Below are positions 1 through 7,541 of a DNA stretch of 64,000 nt, one piece after another. Made by a program: the position numbers and the translations under genes. Source of the stretch: an uncultured Marinococcus sp. (lineage in GTDB: Bacteria > Bacillota > Bacilli > Bacillales > Marinococcaceae); assembly GCF_947493875.1 (NCBI RefSeq), contig NZ_CANLSU010000003.1, forward strand, positions 310,001-374,000, read 5' to 3'. The stretch's first letter is position 1. Every line of letters starts with the position of its first letter. The notes beneath the pieces were generated by a model. That model was not told the DNA's origin. It saw only the letters and a list, made by a program, of their open reading frames with translations, and ran no database searches.

Positions 1-552
1 GGCATAACCAAACAGCACCGAGCCGGCCACCGACCCGAGCCCGCCGGTCATAACAGCGAACAGCTCGGATTTTGTCATGTTCGACAGAAATGGACGAACC
101 ACAAGCGGAGCTTCCGTCTGTCCAACGAATACGTTCGCTGCCGCGGACATGGATTCGGCTTTACTCGTTTTAAGCAGCGCAGAAAGTATGCCGCCGATAA
201 ACTTGATGATTATCTGCATAACTCCGATGTAGTACAAAACACCAATCAGCGAGGAAAAAAAGATAATAACCGGAAGTACAGTAAATGCAAATGCCCCGGT
301 ATCAGTAATTTCTTCTCCAAATAGGAATATGTACCCTTCGCTGGCAGTGTCGATTACAGATTGCACTCGAACAACCAGCCATTCGAATGCCGCACTCCCC
401 CACGTGGAGCCCAGCACCAAAAATGCAAATACGAGCTGGAACAGGAGCCCTACGAGTACGGGACGAAAACGAATTGATTTTTTGCGGGAAGATAGTAAAA
501 AAGCTAAAAACAGGACAAAAACAATCCCCATCAATCCCCATAATATGTTCAT
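1..552 (-). CDS. nupC: Concentrative nucleoside transporter (CNT/NupC family), partial
   Basis: This is the N-terminal 184 codons of a membrane permease that runs off the left edge of the window. The start ATG at 550-552 is preceded by a GGTGGTGGG Shine-Dalgarno-like stretch. The translation begins with a hydrophobic helix, followed by a short basic loop containing RKKSIRFRP, and further helices. It then shows the CNT hallmark segments GVLYYIGVMQ, VFVGQTEAPLVVRP and FAVMTGGLGSVAGSVL. CNT proteins import nucleosides with Na+ or H+ across the cytoplasmic membrane. The C-terminal half is missing, so specificity cannot be judged. The family call is firm; the symbol is by resemblance to Bacillus NupC. 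Confidence 0.88.
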   Translation of the reverse strand, partial: MNILWGLMGIVFVLFLAFLLSSRKKSIRFRPVLVGLLFQLVFAFLVLGSTWGSAAFEWLVVRVQSVIDTASEGYIFLFGEEITDTGAFAFTVLPVIIFFSSLIGVLYYIGVMQIIIKFIGGILSALLKTSKAESMSAAANVFVGQTEAPLVVRPFLSNMTKSELFAVMTGGLGSVAGSVLFGYA

Positions 553-741
553 ATACCCACCACCATGTATGTAAGATTGATCTAATCCATAAAGAATAGA
601 TCAAAGTTAATGTATCAAAAGGCGGGCATGAAGTAAATAACTATCTACTCTTATGCTTAAAAATTATGTAATTTCTCAATTCTCAGTCAGCTTAACCCCT
701 TATTAATAAGAAAGCGGTTACGAAATTCGCAGGCAATAAAA

Positions 742-776
742 GCAGAAAACCCTGGAAGTTCACCAGGGTTTTCTGC
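742..776 (-). terminator. Intrinsic terminator-like hairpin
   Basis: A perfect 14-bp inverted repeat (GCAGAAAACCCTGG and its complement) with a 7-nt loop lies just beyond the stop of the minus-strand gene ending at 785. The stem contains a TTTT stretch, so the terminal U-tract is partly folded into it. Confidence 0.75.
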
Positions 777-784
777 ACAATATA

Positions 785-1273
785 TTACTCCACGCTTAAG
801 CGCAGGTCCGGCAAGTGATTTAAAATAAACTGAGCTTTATTTGTGTCTACCTTCATCTTAAACTGGCGGTAATATTTCAATGCTGTCTCAAAATGTGCAG
901 GCATATGATGATATTCATCCATAACGCGGTCAAAGGCGTCGTAGGCAAGCATTAATGAACTGACCATCTCTGTAAGAGGTAAAATATATTTATCAGTGCC
1001 GTGGTGCGGAGATGTGCACAGTGTCATCTGCTCTACCTGGTCGTCAAAAAAAGCAGCAGCATCCTCTACGTACGGGCGGTACACAGATTGAACACTTTTT
1101 GCTTTTTCTTCAAAATACGAGCGCCATTCGCGGCAGAAGCTGATCATATACGGAAGATCATCCCGCGTAATAACGATATCAAAGCCTGCCTGGCGGACAC
1201 GGTCCATACTCATTGGTTCCATCTTTTCCTGGTGTAAAGGCAGATAAAAGAATTTGCGACGATACGCTTTCAT
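785..1273 (-). CDS. Uncharacterised protein, 162 aa
   Basis: I do not recognise this family. The start at 1273 (MKAYRRKFFYLPLH) is chosen because a GGGGTG Shine-Dalgarno sits 6-7 nt upstream. An in-frame ATG at 1306 would add 11 residues but has no ribosome-binding site. The protein looks soluble, has no signal peptide or membrane helix, and is rich in aromatic residues and helix formers (for example YVEDAAAFFDDQ and YDAFDRVMDEYHHMP). It is followed by a strong hairpin at 742-776, so it ends a transcript. The neighbouring genes share its strand but are separated by gaps, so it is probably monocistronic. Confidence 0.7.
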   Translation of the reverse strand: MKAYRRKFFYLPLHQEKMEPMSMDRVRQAGFDIVITRDDLPYMISFCREWRSYFEEKAKSVQSVYRPYVEDAAAFFDDQVEQMTLCTSPHHGTDKYILPLTEMVSSLMLAYDAFDRVMDEYHHMPAHFETALKYYRQFKMKVDTNKAQFILNHLPDLRLSVE

Positions 1274-1383
1274 GCTGCACCCCGTCTTTCTACTATTTTC
1301 GAGCATATTTTAAAATATTATAACATTTTGTTCCAGTGTTTCCTACTGTTTTCCCTTACTTTTTTAGATTTACCCTGCCCTGC

Positions 1384-2436
1384 TTACCATTCAAAGGAAA
1401 ATGGCATGTCCGTATCTACTCTCCCCCTGATTTTTGTGATCCGAAGCGGCTTTTCGTTCAGCCAGTCCGCAAACGGAAGCGGCACCGGATACCGGTTTCC
1501 GCCGATGCCTACGTATATCTTTTTTTCCGCAGGGAGGTATTGCGCTGTATGAATAGTACCCGACCAGTGTTCGTAATCATTCGAATAAATGGAGTCGGTG
1601 TCATGATTAAAGCGGGCGAAGGCGCTGTAGGCCGTTTCCCGGTCCCAGTCGATGGAACGGATGCGGGATTCCCGTTCCCGGGAGTTGCCCATCAGATGGC
1701 GGTTTTCCTCCCGCATGAAGGGCATATTAAAATGGTTGGTGCAGGCTACTTCCCCAGCAGGACGCACGGCAGTGCCACGGGGTGACGCTTCCACCACAGC
1801 ACTTTCTCCAGAGGCGTCCATCATGGAGTAATTGAACGAGTGCCGATGCGGAAGCTCCTGCAGGAGCCGGACCGCCTCTGTGGTGCTCCGGCACGTTTCA
1901 AGCACAATCCGGAGCAGGTTGGAGCAGACAATGCCAGGCTTTGGCTTTATGCGGTGAACAAAATGGTAGCCGATAGAAAGGCCGTATTCATTCATCGCAT
2001 CCGAACGACCGATAATCCGCTGGGCAAACCCGGCCGTTCCAGGTCCATTAACTGGCTTAGTGAATAAAAACCGCCCTTCATACGTACTCGGCAGGTAGTC
2101 ATAGTTTCGAATGTACATGCCGTTGGCCATCAGTCCGCTGCAGCCCGAACGCACCTTTGATGCCTGATAGCCGCTGAACTCCTGGAGCACATCCTGAAAC
2201 GGCCACTCAAGTCCTTCAGCCAGCCCTTTCAGCTCTTCCCACAAACCAGGGACATACAGCTGATACAGTTTTTTTACATCTTCGACCGGAACATCAAACT
2301 TCGCAAGCGAACGCTTTAAACGCTCATTGTAATGGTAACGCACGAGCGGGGTATGTTTTAAGTAGCGGCCCTGCTGATAGCCGATGTCTGCATAGGTCCC
2401 TTTGTATGCTTTTACGTCTACGTGAATATTTTTCAT
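1384..2436 (-). CDS. C45-family (acyl-CoA:6-APA acyltransferase-like) Ntn amidohydrolase
   Basis: The 350-aa protein resembles the penicillin acyltransferase/C45 peptidase family of N-terminal-nucleophile hydrolases. These act on linear amide bonds and usually mature by autocleavage before a cysteine. The likely nucleophile is Cys99 in the SGCSGLMANG segment, followed by the typical RNYDY strand. Further family-like stretches are GRSDAMNEYGLSIGYHF and VACTNHF. There is no signal peptide, so a cytoplasmic role is likely, and the natural substrate is unknown. An AAAGGAG lies 12-13 nt upstream of the ATG and a second AAAGGA is closer. Bile-salt-hydrolase-like enzymes share the fold, so acylated amino-acid or choloylglycine-type activity cannot be excluded. 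Confidence 0.72.
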   Translation of the reverse strand: MKNIHVDVKAYKGTYADIGYQQGRYLKHTPLVRYHYNERLKRSLAKFDVPVEDVKKLYQLYVPGLWEELKGLAEGLEWPFQDVLQEFSGYQASKVRSGCSGLMANGMYIRNYDYLPSTYEGRFLFTKPVNGPGTAGFAQRIIGRSDAMNEYGLSIGYHFVHRIKPKPGIVCSNLLRIVLETCRSTTEAVRLLQELPHRHSFNYSMMDASGESAVVEASPRGTAVRPAGEVACTNHFNMPFMREENRHLMGNSRERESRIRSIDWDRETAYSAFARFNHDTDSIYSNDYEHWSGTIHTAQYLPAEKKIYVGIGGNRYPVPLPFADWLNEKPLRITKIRGRVDTDMPFSFEW

Positions 2437-2531
2437 CGATCCTTTGGACTCCTTTGCCCTGCTTTTCTGTTCGATTTTAAGTATAGAAAAAACAAGCCTT
2501 TTTATCGAACCATATGCATATTAGCATAAAA

Positions 2532-2554
2532 AAACGCCCAGAAACCGGGCGTTT
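2532..2554 (-). terminator. Intrinsic terminator of the 144-aa gene
   Basis: An AAACGCCC/GGGCGTTT stem with a 7-nt loop. Read on the minus strand it is followed by a run of T, placed 15 bp after the stop codon at 2570. Confidence 0.88.
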
Positions 2555-2569
2555 GAAAAATTTTAAATT

Positions 2570-3004
2570 TTACAGGCAGGACCAGCGTCTTACATCACTG
2601 ATGAGTTCAAGTGTTTCGCTGTCGCGAAAAGCAGTCTGTTCGAGCGTCTCTTTGAACAGATAGATGACAATGGTATGACGGTCCCGGTTATCAATCATTT
2701 CCACTCCGGTTTTTCCTTCATTGCCATTTACAATATCGAGATCCAGGCGTTCGCTTACATCTTCAATGGAAGTTCTGCCTTTCGGAATATCAAGCACCAC
2801 TTTCAGGAAGTTTTCCCTGTCATCATTGATCATGCCCCAGCGCTTTCCGAACCAGGCCCGGCATCCGGTCATGCTTACCAGCGTATATCCGTACGGAGGA
2901 GTCGGGACAAGTTTCGTGCTGGCCCATCCTCTTAATTCCATCGCATTTGACAATTCTTTCGCTTTTTCCTGAACGAATGTCAGTTGATTTTCCTGTACTT
3001 CCAT
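2570..3004 (-). CDS. Uncharacterised protein, 144 aa
   Basis: No family recognised. The start has a near-perfect TAAGGAGG 7-8 nt upstream, and the gene ends 15 bp before a clear terminator, so it is an independently expressed unit. The protein is soluble and mixed alpha/beta. Its central segment (FLKVVLDIPKGRTSIEDV, then DIVNGNEGKTGVEMIDNRD) reads like beta-strands with an exposed loop. There are two cysteines (GCRAW and the C-terminal WSCL), too few for a metal site by themselves. It is not obviously linked to the divergent zinc-finger gene downstream. Confidence 0.75.
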   Translation of the reverse strand: MEVQENQLTFVQEKAKELSNAMELRGWASTKLVPTPPYGYTLVSMTGCRAWFGKRWGMINDDRENFLKVVLDIPKGRTSIEDVSERLDLDIVNGNEGKTGVEMIDNRDRHTIVIYLFKETLEQTAFRDSETLELISDVRRWSCL

Positions 3005-3271
3005 TTTATAGCCTCCTTAACAATCTCGTTTTACCGCTTGGTTTGCCTACCACTCCCTACGATATACATTTGTCCATGTGTGTAAATAAATATATCATAA
3101 TTGAAAGCAGTTGTCGATAAAATGAAAGAAAATTCAAACAATGTTCTCTGCTGAATTTAAGGTTAATGCTTTTTCATTATACCTTATTTTCACACTTTTA
3201 AAACATCTCGTAAAAATTGCACTTTTACTGTTAGAATACGATAGAGAGTGTTAATATAAGGAGATGAGTTT

Positions 3272-3610
3272 TTGAGCTGGTCAAAAGTGAAAGTTCGAGG
3301 CGTTTCTTTAGATGAAGAAACAAGATGCGCCCATTATCATACATCTGTCGATATTGTTGCCATGAAGTTTTATTGCTGTGGACGCTGGTACAGCTGCCAC
3401 GCATGTCATGAAGAAAGCGAGAGCCACCCTATAGAACCCTGGCCTGCTTCTTTATTTTCCGAAGAAGCAGTTTTGTGTGGAAAGTGCTGGCACACTATGA
3501 GCGTGTCTGATTATCTTCATGCTGATCATCGATGCCCGAATTGTCATGCGGCATTCAACCCAGGATGCCAGCGCCATGCTTCCATCTATTTTTCGACATC
3601 CCGGGGCTGA
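3272..3610 (+). CDS. CHY-type zinc-finger protein
   Basis: A 112-aa cysteine/histidine-rich protein. It reads CAHYHTSVDIVAMKFYCCGR, then CHACHEE, then CGKCWHTM, then CPNCHAAFNPGC. This is the ligand pattern of the CHY zinc finger, which binds several Zn ions and occurs alone in bacteria and in plant and animal RCHY1-type ubiquitin ligases. The bacterial role is unknown. The start is a TTG at 3272, because AAGGAG sits 8 nt upstream and the ATG at 3264 runs into a stop after three codons. Some bacterial homologues are annotated as helper of Tim13-like. The fold assignment is firm, the function is not. Confidence 0.88.
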   Translation: MSWSKVKVRGVSLDEETRCAHYHTSVDIVAMKFYCCGRWYSCHACHEESESHPIEPWPASLFSEEAVLCGKCWHTMSVSDYLHADHRCPNCHAAFNPGCQRHASIYFSTSRG

Positions 3611-3629
3611 GAAATTTTTGAAAACCATT

Positions 3630-3650
3630 AGGTCTTCCTGACCTTTCTTT
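3630..3650 (+). terminator. Weak terminator candidate after the CHY gene
   Basis: An AGGTC/GACCT 5-bp stem is followed by TTCTTTT. It is short, and its T-run overlaps the candidate -35 of the next transcript. Confidence 0.3.
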
Positions 3651-3675
3651 TCAACATAGATGCCTTTATTATAGA
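3648..3675 (+). promoter_or_regulatory. Candidate sigma-A promoter of the PGA locus
   Basis: TTTTCA (3648-3653), a 16-bp spacer and TATAGA (3670-3675) lie upstream of the ggt-like gene. The elements are only moderately close to consensus, and no operator was recognised. Confidence 0.35.
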
Positions 3676-3710
3676 TAAGTCGTTAATAGGTGAAGCACTG
3701 GCGGTGTCAA

Positions 3711-5510
3711 ATGACGTTCAAAAACTACTCAGATCATCCAGAAAGGAGTTTGACCCGACCCGTGAATGCACAAAAATTAACGTACATACTTGCCGCGGTA
3801 GTCGTTGCAGGACTGCTTATTTACGTAGGAGTAACAAATTTTGGAGGAAGCGATCAAAGCGGCTCCAGTTCGGAAGAAGAAAGTGCTCAAAATGACTCGA
3901 ATTCCAGTTCAGGTGCTTCGAGCGACATAGCCTCCGGTTCCGGCTACGAAGGTTACGGAGTCAGTACGGATAATGAACTTGCTACAGATGCAGGAATGGA
4001 AATTCTTGAACAGGGAGGAAACGCAGCGGATGCTGCAGTTGCCACCTCCTTCGCCCTTACGGTAACTGAACCATACGGTTCCGGCATCGGCGGCGGCGGT
4101 GCTGCCCTCGTAATGAACGGGCCGAACGCCGATCCTGCAGTGTACGACTACCGGGAGGAGGCCTCCACGACTAATCGCGCGCTGAACGTGGCAGTCCCTG
4201 GCTTTGTTAAAGGCATGGCTGCCCTGCACGAAGAACAGGGAAGCGGGCAGTTCACCCTCGCGGAACTGATGGAGCCTGCTATTGAATATGCAGAAGAGGG
4301 TTATGAAGTTAACGACTACCTGGCGAGCCGTATGTACTACGCTCAGCCCAGATTGAACCAGCAAAATTCTCCTGCTTTTTTCGATGAAAGCGGCAATCCT
4401 CTCAGTGAAGGCGATATGCTGGTACAGGATGAATACGCCCAGACACTCCGCACCATTCAGGAGAACGGACCGGAGAGTTTATACAGTGCGGACGGGGCTA
4501 TCGCCCAGCAGCTGACGACGGATTATTCACACATCACCCCGGAAAGTCTCGAGCAGTATGATGTACAGACTCCGGATGTAGCTCAGGGAACTTTTGAAGG
4601 ACAGAGTGTGTACAGTGCTCCTTCCCCTCTTTCCGGCGTGACCCTGATTCAAATGCTTGGAATGGGTGAGCGGCTGAATATTGGTGAAGCACTGCAGGGA
4701 AATGAAGCAGATTACATTCATATGATGAGTGCCATTACGCGGGAAGCTTATTATCACCGTCTTGAAAATTTGGGAGATCCGGCGTTTAATGAAATCAGCA
4801 CTGAGGAATATGTGAGTGAGGGTACCATCGATGACTTGGCAGAAAACGTCCGTGAGGAACGTCTGGACACGGAAGAGCTTGAAAACGCAACAGGGTATAA
4901 TTCTTCCGATGGCCAGAATACAATTACCCACTCGAGTACCACTCACGTAAACGTGATGGACGCCGATGGTAATACAGTGGCTCTCACAAACACGCTGGGT
5001 AATTTCTTTGGCAGCGGACAGACATCCGCAGGCATGTTCTTAAATAACCAGCTGAATAATTATAATGAGACCGAGTCATCGCCAAACAAAATTGAAATTG
5101 GTAAGCGCCCAAGAAGCTTTATTGCTCCTACTATTATTAAGGACCCAGAGGAAGATACAATAATGGGCATTGGGTCGCCGGGCGGATCGCGCATCCCAAC
5201 TGCAATGGCTGAAGTTATTTTCCGCATGGAATATTTAGATCAGAGCTATGAAGAAGCTTTCGCCGCTAACCGTTCCTTTGTGGATGTCGTCGAAGGACAG
5301 GCAACGCTTGCTATCGAAAACGGAGATCAGGAAGAGAACGCTGAGCTCATTGAAGAAATCAACACCAAATACGGGGACCGCTACTTTATCGCCCCGGACA
5401 AAGGCCCTTCCTATTTCGGAAACGTCACGGCTTTAATCAAAGACTATGATGATGAAGAAATGCAGGGTATCATTGATCAGCGCCGGGGAGGCTCTGCTCA
5501 GACTGAATAA
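3711..5510 (+). CDS. ggt: Membrane-anchored gamma-glutamyltransferase (CapD/GGT-like)
   Basis: A gamma-glutamyltranspeptidase proenzyme that autocleaves before a threonine. The nucleophile is the first Thr of STTHVNV (about T410). It is followed by DADGNTVALTNTLGNFFG and, later, the oxyanion segment GSPGGSRIP. A helix at about residues 22-41 serves as an uncleaved anchor or signal, then a Ser/Glu/Asp-rich linker leads to the catalytic domain from about residue 80. Its acidity suits a salt-exposed exoenzyme. Leading the pgs genes, it probably trims or transfers poly-gamma-glutamate as CapD does. The start is uncertain: ATG 3711 has a weak GGCGGTG, GTG 3762 has AAAGGAG 13 nt upstream, and GTG 3690 has no ribosome-binding site. 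Confidence 0.9.
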   Translation: MTFKNYSDHPERSLTRPVNAQKLTYILAAVVVAGLLIYVGVTNFGGSDQSGSSSEEESAQNDSNSSSGASSDIASGSGYEGYGVSTDNELATDAGMEILEQGGNAADAAVATSFALTVTEPYGSGIGGGGAALVMNGPNADPAVYDYREEASTTNRALNVAVPGFVKGMAALHEEQGSGQFTLAELMEPAIEYAEEGYEVNDYLASRMYYAQPRLNQQNSPAFFDESGNPLSEGDMLVQDEYAQTLRTIQENGPESLYSADGAIAQQLTTDYSHITPESLEQYDVQTPDVAQGTFEGQSVYSAPSPLSGVTLIQMLGMGERLNIGEALQGNEADYIHMMSAITREAYYHRLENLGDPAFNEISTEEYVSEGTIDDLAENVREERLDTEELENATGYNSSDGQNTITHSSTTHVNVMDADGNTVALTNTLGNFFGSGQTSAGMFLNNQLNNYNETESSPNKIEIGKRPRSFIAPTIIKDPEEDTIMGIGSPGGSRIPTAMAEVIFRMEYLDQSYEEAFAANRSFVDVVEGQATLAIENGDQEENAELIEEINTKYGDRYFIAPDKGPSYFGNVTALIKDYDDEEMQGIIDQRRGGSAQTE

Positions 5511-5523
5511 AGGAGAAGTGAAT

Positions 5524-5691
5524 GTGAACATTTTAAAAAAAATCGGCCCCTACCTCTTTTTGTTTGCTTTAGTGCTGTTTATGTATTTCTTTAAGGTGGA
5601 TGCTGAGTTGTCCACCACAGAAGAAGTTGAAATCAACAGCGCGTTGAATACCCCGCCGGAAGTAGAAGAAGAAAATACAAATACCCAGTAA
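5524..5691 (+). CDS. pgsE: PgsE/CapE-like small membrane protein, 55 aa
   Basis: A very small protein that begins MNILKKIGPY, continues with one transmembrane helix (about residues 9-24) and ends in an acidic Thr/Asn/Glu tail. Length (55 aa), single N-terminal helix and acidic tail match B. subtilis PgsE (YwtC, 55 aa) and B. anthracis CapE, which are needed for or stimulate poly-gamma-glutamate synthesis. GTG 5524 is chosen because AAAGGAG at 5508-5514 gives normal spacing; GTG 5518 would be too close. It follows the ggt-like stop by 13 bp, so the two are co-transcribed. Assignment rests on size, topology and context rather than strong sequence identity. Confidence 0.75.
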   Translation: MNILKKIGPYLFLFALVLFMYFFKVDAELSTTEEVEINSALNTPPEVEEENTNTQ

Positions 5692-5735
5692 CTATTTTCT
5701 TGAATCAGCGTCTTAGTATAGGCATTGTTTTGCGG

Positions 5736-5763
5736 GAGTGTCTCTTACACACAAGAGACACTC
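5736..5763 (+). promoter_or_regulatory. 11-bp hairpin inside the PGA operon
   Basis: A perfect inverted repeat (GAGTGTCTCTT and its complement) with a 6-nt loop ACACAC, in the 186-bp gap between the pgsE-like gene and pgsB. No U-tract follows on either strand, so it is unlikely to be a simple terminator. It could be an operator, a processing site or an mRNA stabiliser. Confidence 0.55.
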
Positions 5764-5877
5764 TACGCTTGCAATGAGGCGATTACTCCTGGCAGAAGCG
5801 GGTATGGAATACTGTTGGTCTTATTTGACATTCAAAGGGAGATAATAATTAGAGAGTAATGAGGAGGGAAAGCGTCG

Positions 5878-7077
5878 ATGATATTATTGTACGGTTCATG
5901 TATAGCAATTGCGTTAGTGGGCATTTTTGAGCTGCGCCGGCACCAGAAAAGGGTCGATCAGATCCCACTCCGCGTTAATGTGAACGGCGTTCGCGGCAAA
6001 TCAACAGTGACCCGCTTGATTACGGGAATGCTGAGCGAAGCTGATTACAAGGTAGTCGGCAAGACCACCGGGACACAGGCACGAAGAATTTACTGGGACC
6101 GGACAGAAAAACCAATCGAACGTTCACTAGAGGGACCGAATATTCGGGAACAAAAAGAAATTTTAAAGCACGCTTCGAGTCTTGAAGCCAATGCATTCGT
6201 CAGCGAATGTATGGCAATCAATCCGGACTATCAGCGCGTGCTGCAGGAAAAATTTCTCCAGGCAAACGTCAGCGTCATTTTAAACGTATTTGAAGACCAT
6301 ATGGAAACACTTGGGCCAACCTTAAAATACGTAGCCGAAGCCTTCAGCACCACTATTCCATATAACGGCAAACTCATTTTGTCAAACGGCCCCTACTTTC
6401 ACTACTTCAGTGAAATAGCTGAAAAAAGAAATACAGAAGTATATCTTGCCAATCCGGAAGAAATCCCGGACGGCTTTATCGACAAGTTTGATTATATGCT
6501 TTTCCCGGAAAATATTGCTGCTGCTCTTGCTGTAGCACGCGCAGTCGATATTGATAAGCGTACGGCTCTTTCCGGTATGCTGAATGCCAATCCAGACCCT
6601 GGTGCTCTGCGGATCGTCACTCTTGAAGACGGCAGCCGGGAACGCTCCCACTTCGTAAACGGCTTCGCCGCAAACGATGCCAGGTCCACACTCGAGATCT
6701 GGTCACGCGTACGGTCTTCAAGCTATATGACCGACAATCCGATGATCATTATCAACTGCCGTGAAGACCGGGTAGACCGGACCGAAGAATTCACAAAGTA
6801 TGTTCTGCCTTATTTACCGGCAGAAAAACTAATTCTTATCGGCGGAAACGTACGGCCGATTACCCAGGCCTTTGACCAGGGCGACCTGCCGTTTAATTCC
6901 GTTATTAATCTGGAGGGTGAAGATGCAGATGCCATCCTGGCCCGGGTGAAACGGGAAGCCTCTCATTCACTTATTTTCGGAATTGGAAACATTCACGGAG
7001 CTGCTGAAGAATTTATGGAAAAGCTTTATGATTCACCGGAAACACTCATTAGTAAAGTCGGCGAGGAGGCCATGTAA
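5878..7077 (+). CDS. pgsB: Poly-gamma-glutamate synthase subunit PgsB/CapB
   Basis: The ATP-dependent amide ligase of poly-gamma-glutamate synthesis, related to Mur ligases. After an N-terminal membrane helix (about residues 2-17) comes the P-loop NGVRGKST at 36-43. The usual CapB stretches follow: GKTTGTQAR, EGPNIREQ, ECMAINPDYQ, NVFEDHMETLGPT and INCREDRVDRT. At 399 aa it has the normal family length. GGAGGG lies 9-10 nt upstream of the ATG. It is followed by pgsC after 2 bp. It should work at the membrane with PgsC and PgsA, polymerising glutamate through the gamma-carboxylate. Confidence 0.96.
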   Translation: MILLYGSCIAIALVGIFELRRHQKRVDQIPLRVNVNGVRGKSTVTRLITGMLSEADYKVVGKTTGTQARRIYWDRTEKPIERSLEGPNIREQKEILKHASSLEANAFVSECMAINPDYQRVLQEKFLQANVSVILNVFEDHMETLGPTLKYVAEAFSTTIPYNGKLILSNGPYFHYFSEIAEKRNTEVYLANPEEIPDGFIDKFDYMLFPENIAAALAVARAVDIDKRTALSGMLNANPDPGALRIVTLEDGSRERSHFVNGFAANDARSTLEIWSRVRSSSYMTDNPMIIINCREDRVDRTEEFTKYVLPYLPAEKLILIGGNVRPITQAFDQGDLPFNSVINLEGEDADAILARVKREASHSLIFGIGNIHGAAEEFMEKLYDSPETLISKVGEEAM

Positions 7078-7079
7078 CA

Positions 7080-7529
7080 TTGTTTGGTACAGATCTTTAT
7101 ATCGCATTAGTCGTAGGAGTTATTATCAGTTTGATATACGCAGAAAAGACAGGAATTATGCCGGCCGGGCTGATTGCGCCCGGCTATTTGGCAATTGTTT
7201 TTGATCAGCCTGTTTTTCTACTCGTGATTTTTCTCATTAGTTTCTTGACCTATTTGATTGTCGCTCACGGTTTGTCCCGTATTATGATTCTTTACGGACG
7301 CCGGAAATTTGCAGCCATGTTGTCCACAGGGATTGTGTTAAAGTTAATCTTTGACTACTTTTACCCTATTCTGCCTTTTGAAATATACGAGTTTCGCGGT
7401 CTCGGGGTTATCGTTCCGGGATTGATTGCAAACGCAATGCAGCGCCAGGGCGTCGTTCCCACTGTGGCAAGTACGCTTGTGCTTACCGCTGCAACATTTG
7501 TTATCATCACGCTATACTATTTAATTTAG
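7080..7529 (+). CDS. pgsC: Poly-gamma-glutamate biosynthesis membrane protein PgsC/CapC
   Basis: A 149-aa integral membrane protein with about five hydrophobic segments and the CapC stretches EKTGIMPAGLIAPGYLA and GLGVIVPGLIANAMQRQG. It forms the membrane part of the polymerase/export complex with PgsB and PgsA. Translation starts at TTG 7080, served by GGAGG located inside the end of pgsB (10 nt upstream), so the two genes are probably translationally coupled. The length matches family members (about 149 aa). Confidence 0.95.
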   Translation: MFGTDLYIALVVGVIISLIYAEKTGIMPAGLIAPGYLAIVFDQPVFLLVIFLISFLTYLIVAHGLSRIMILYGRRKFAAMLSTGIVLKLIFDYFYPILPFEIYEFRGLGVIVPGLIANAMQRQGVVPTVASTLVLTAATFVIITLYYLI

Positions 7530-7541
7530 GGGTTATTACAT

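Noticed and set aside
270-282. Possible fourth copy of the TACAGTA motif (TACAGTAAATG)
   Set aside because: It lies within the nupC coding sequence, encodes ordinary family residues and lacks the TGAAATT half.
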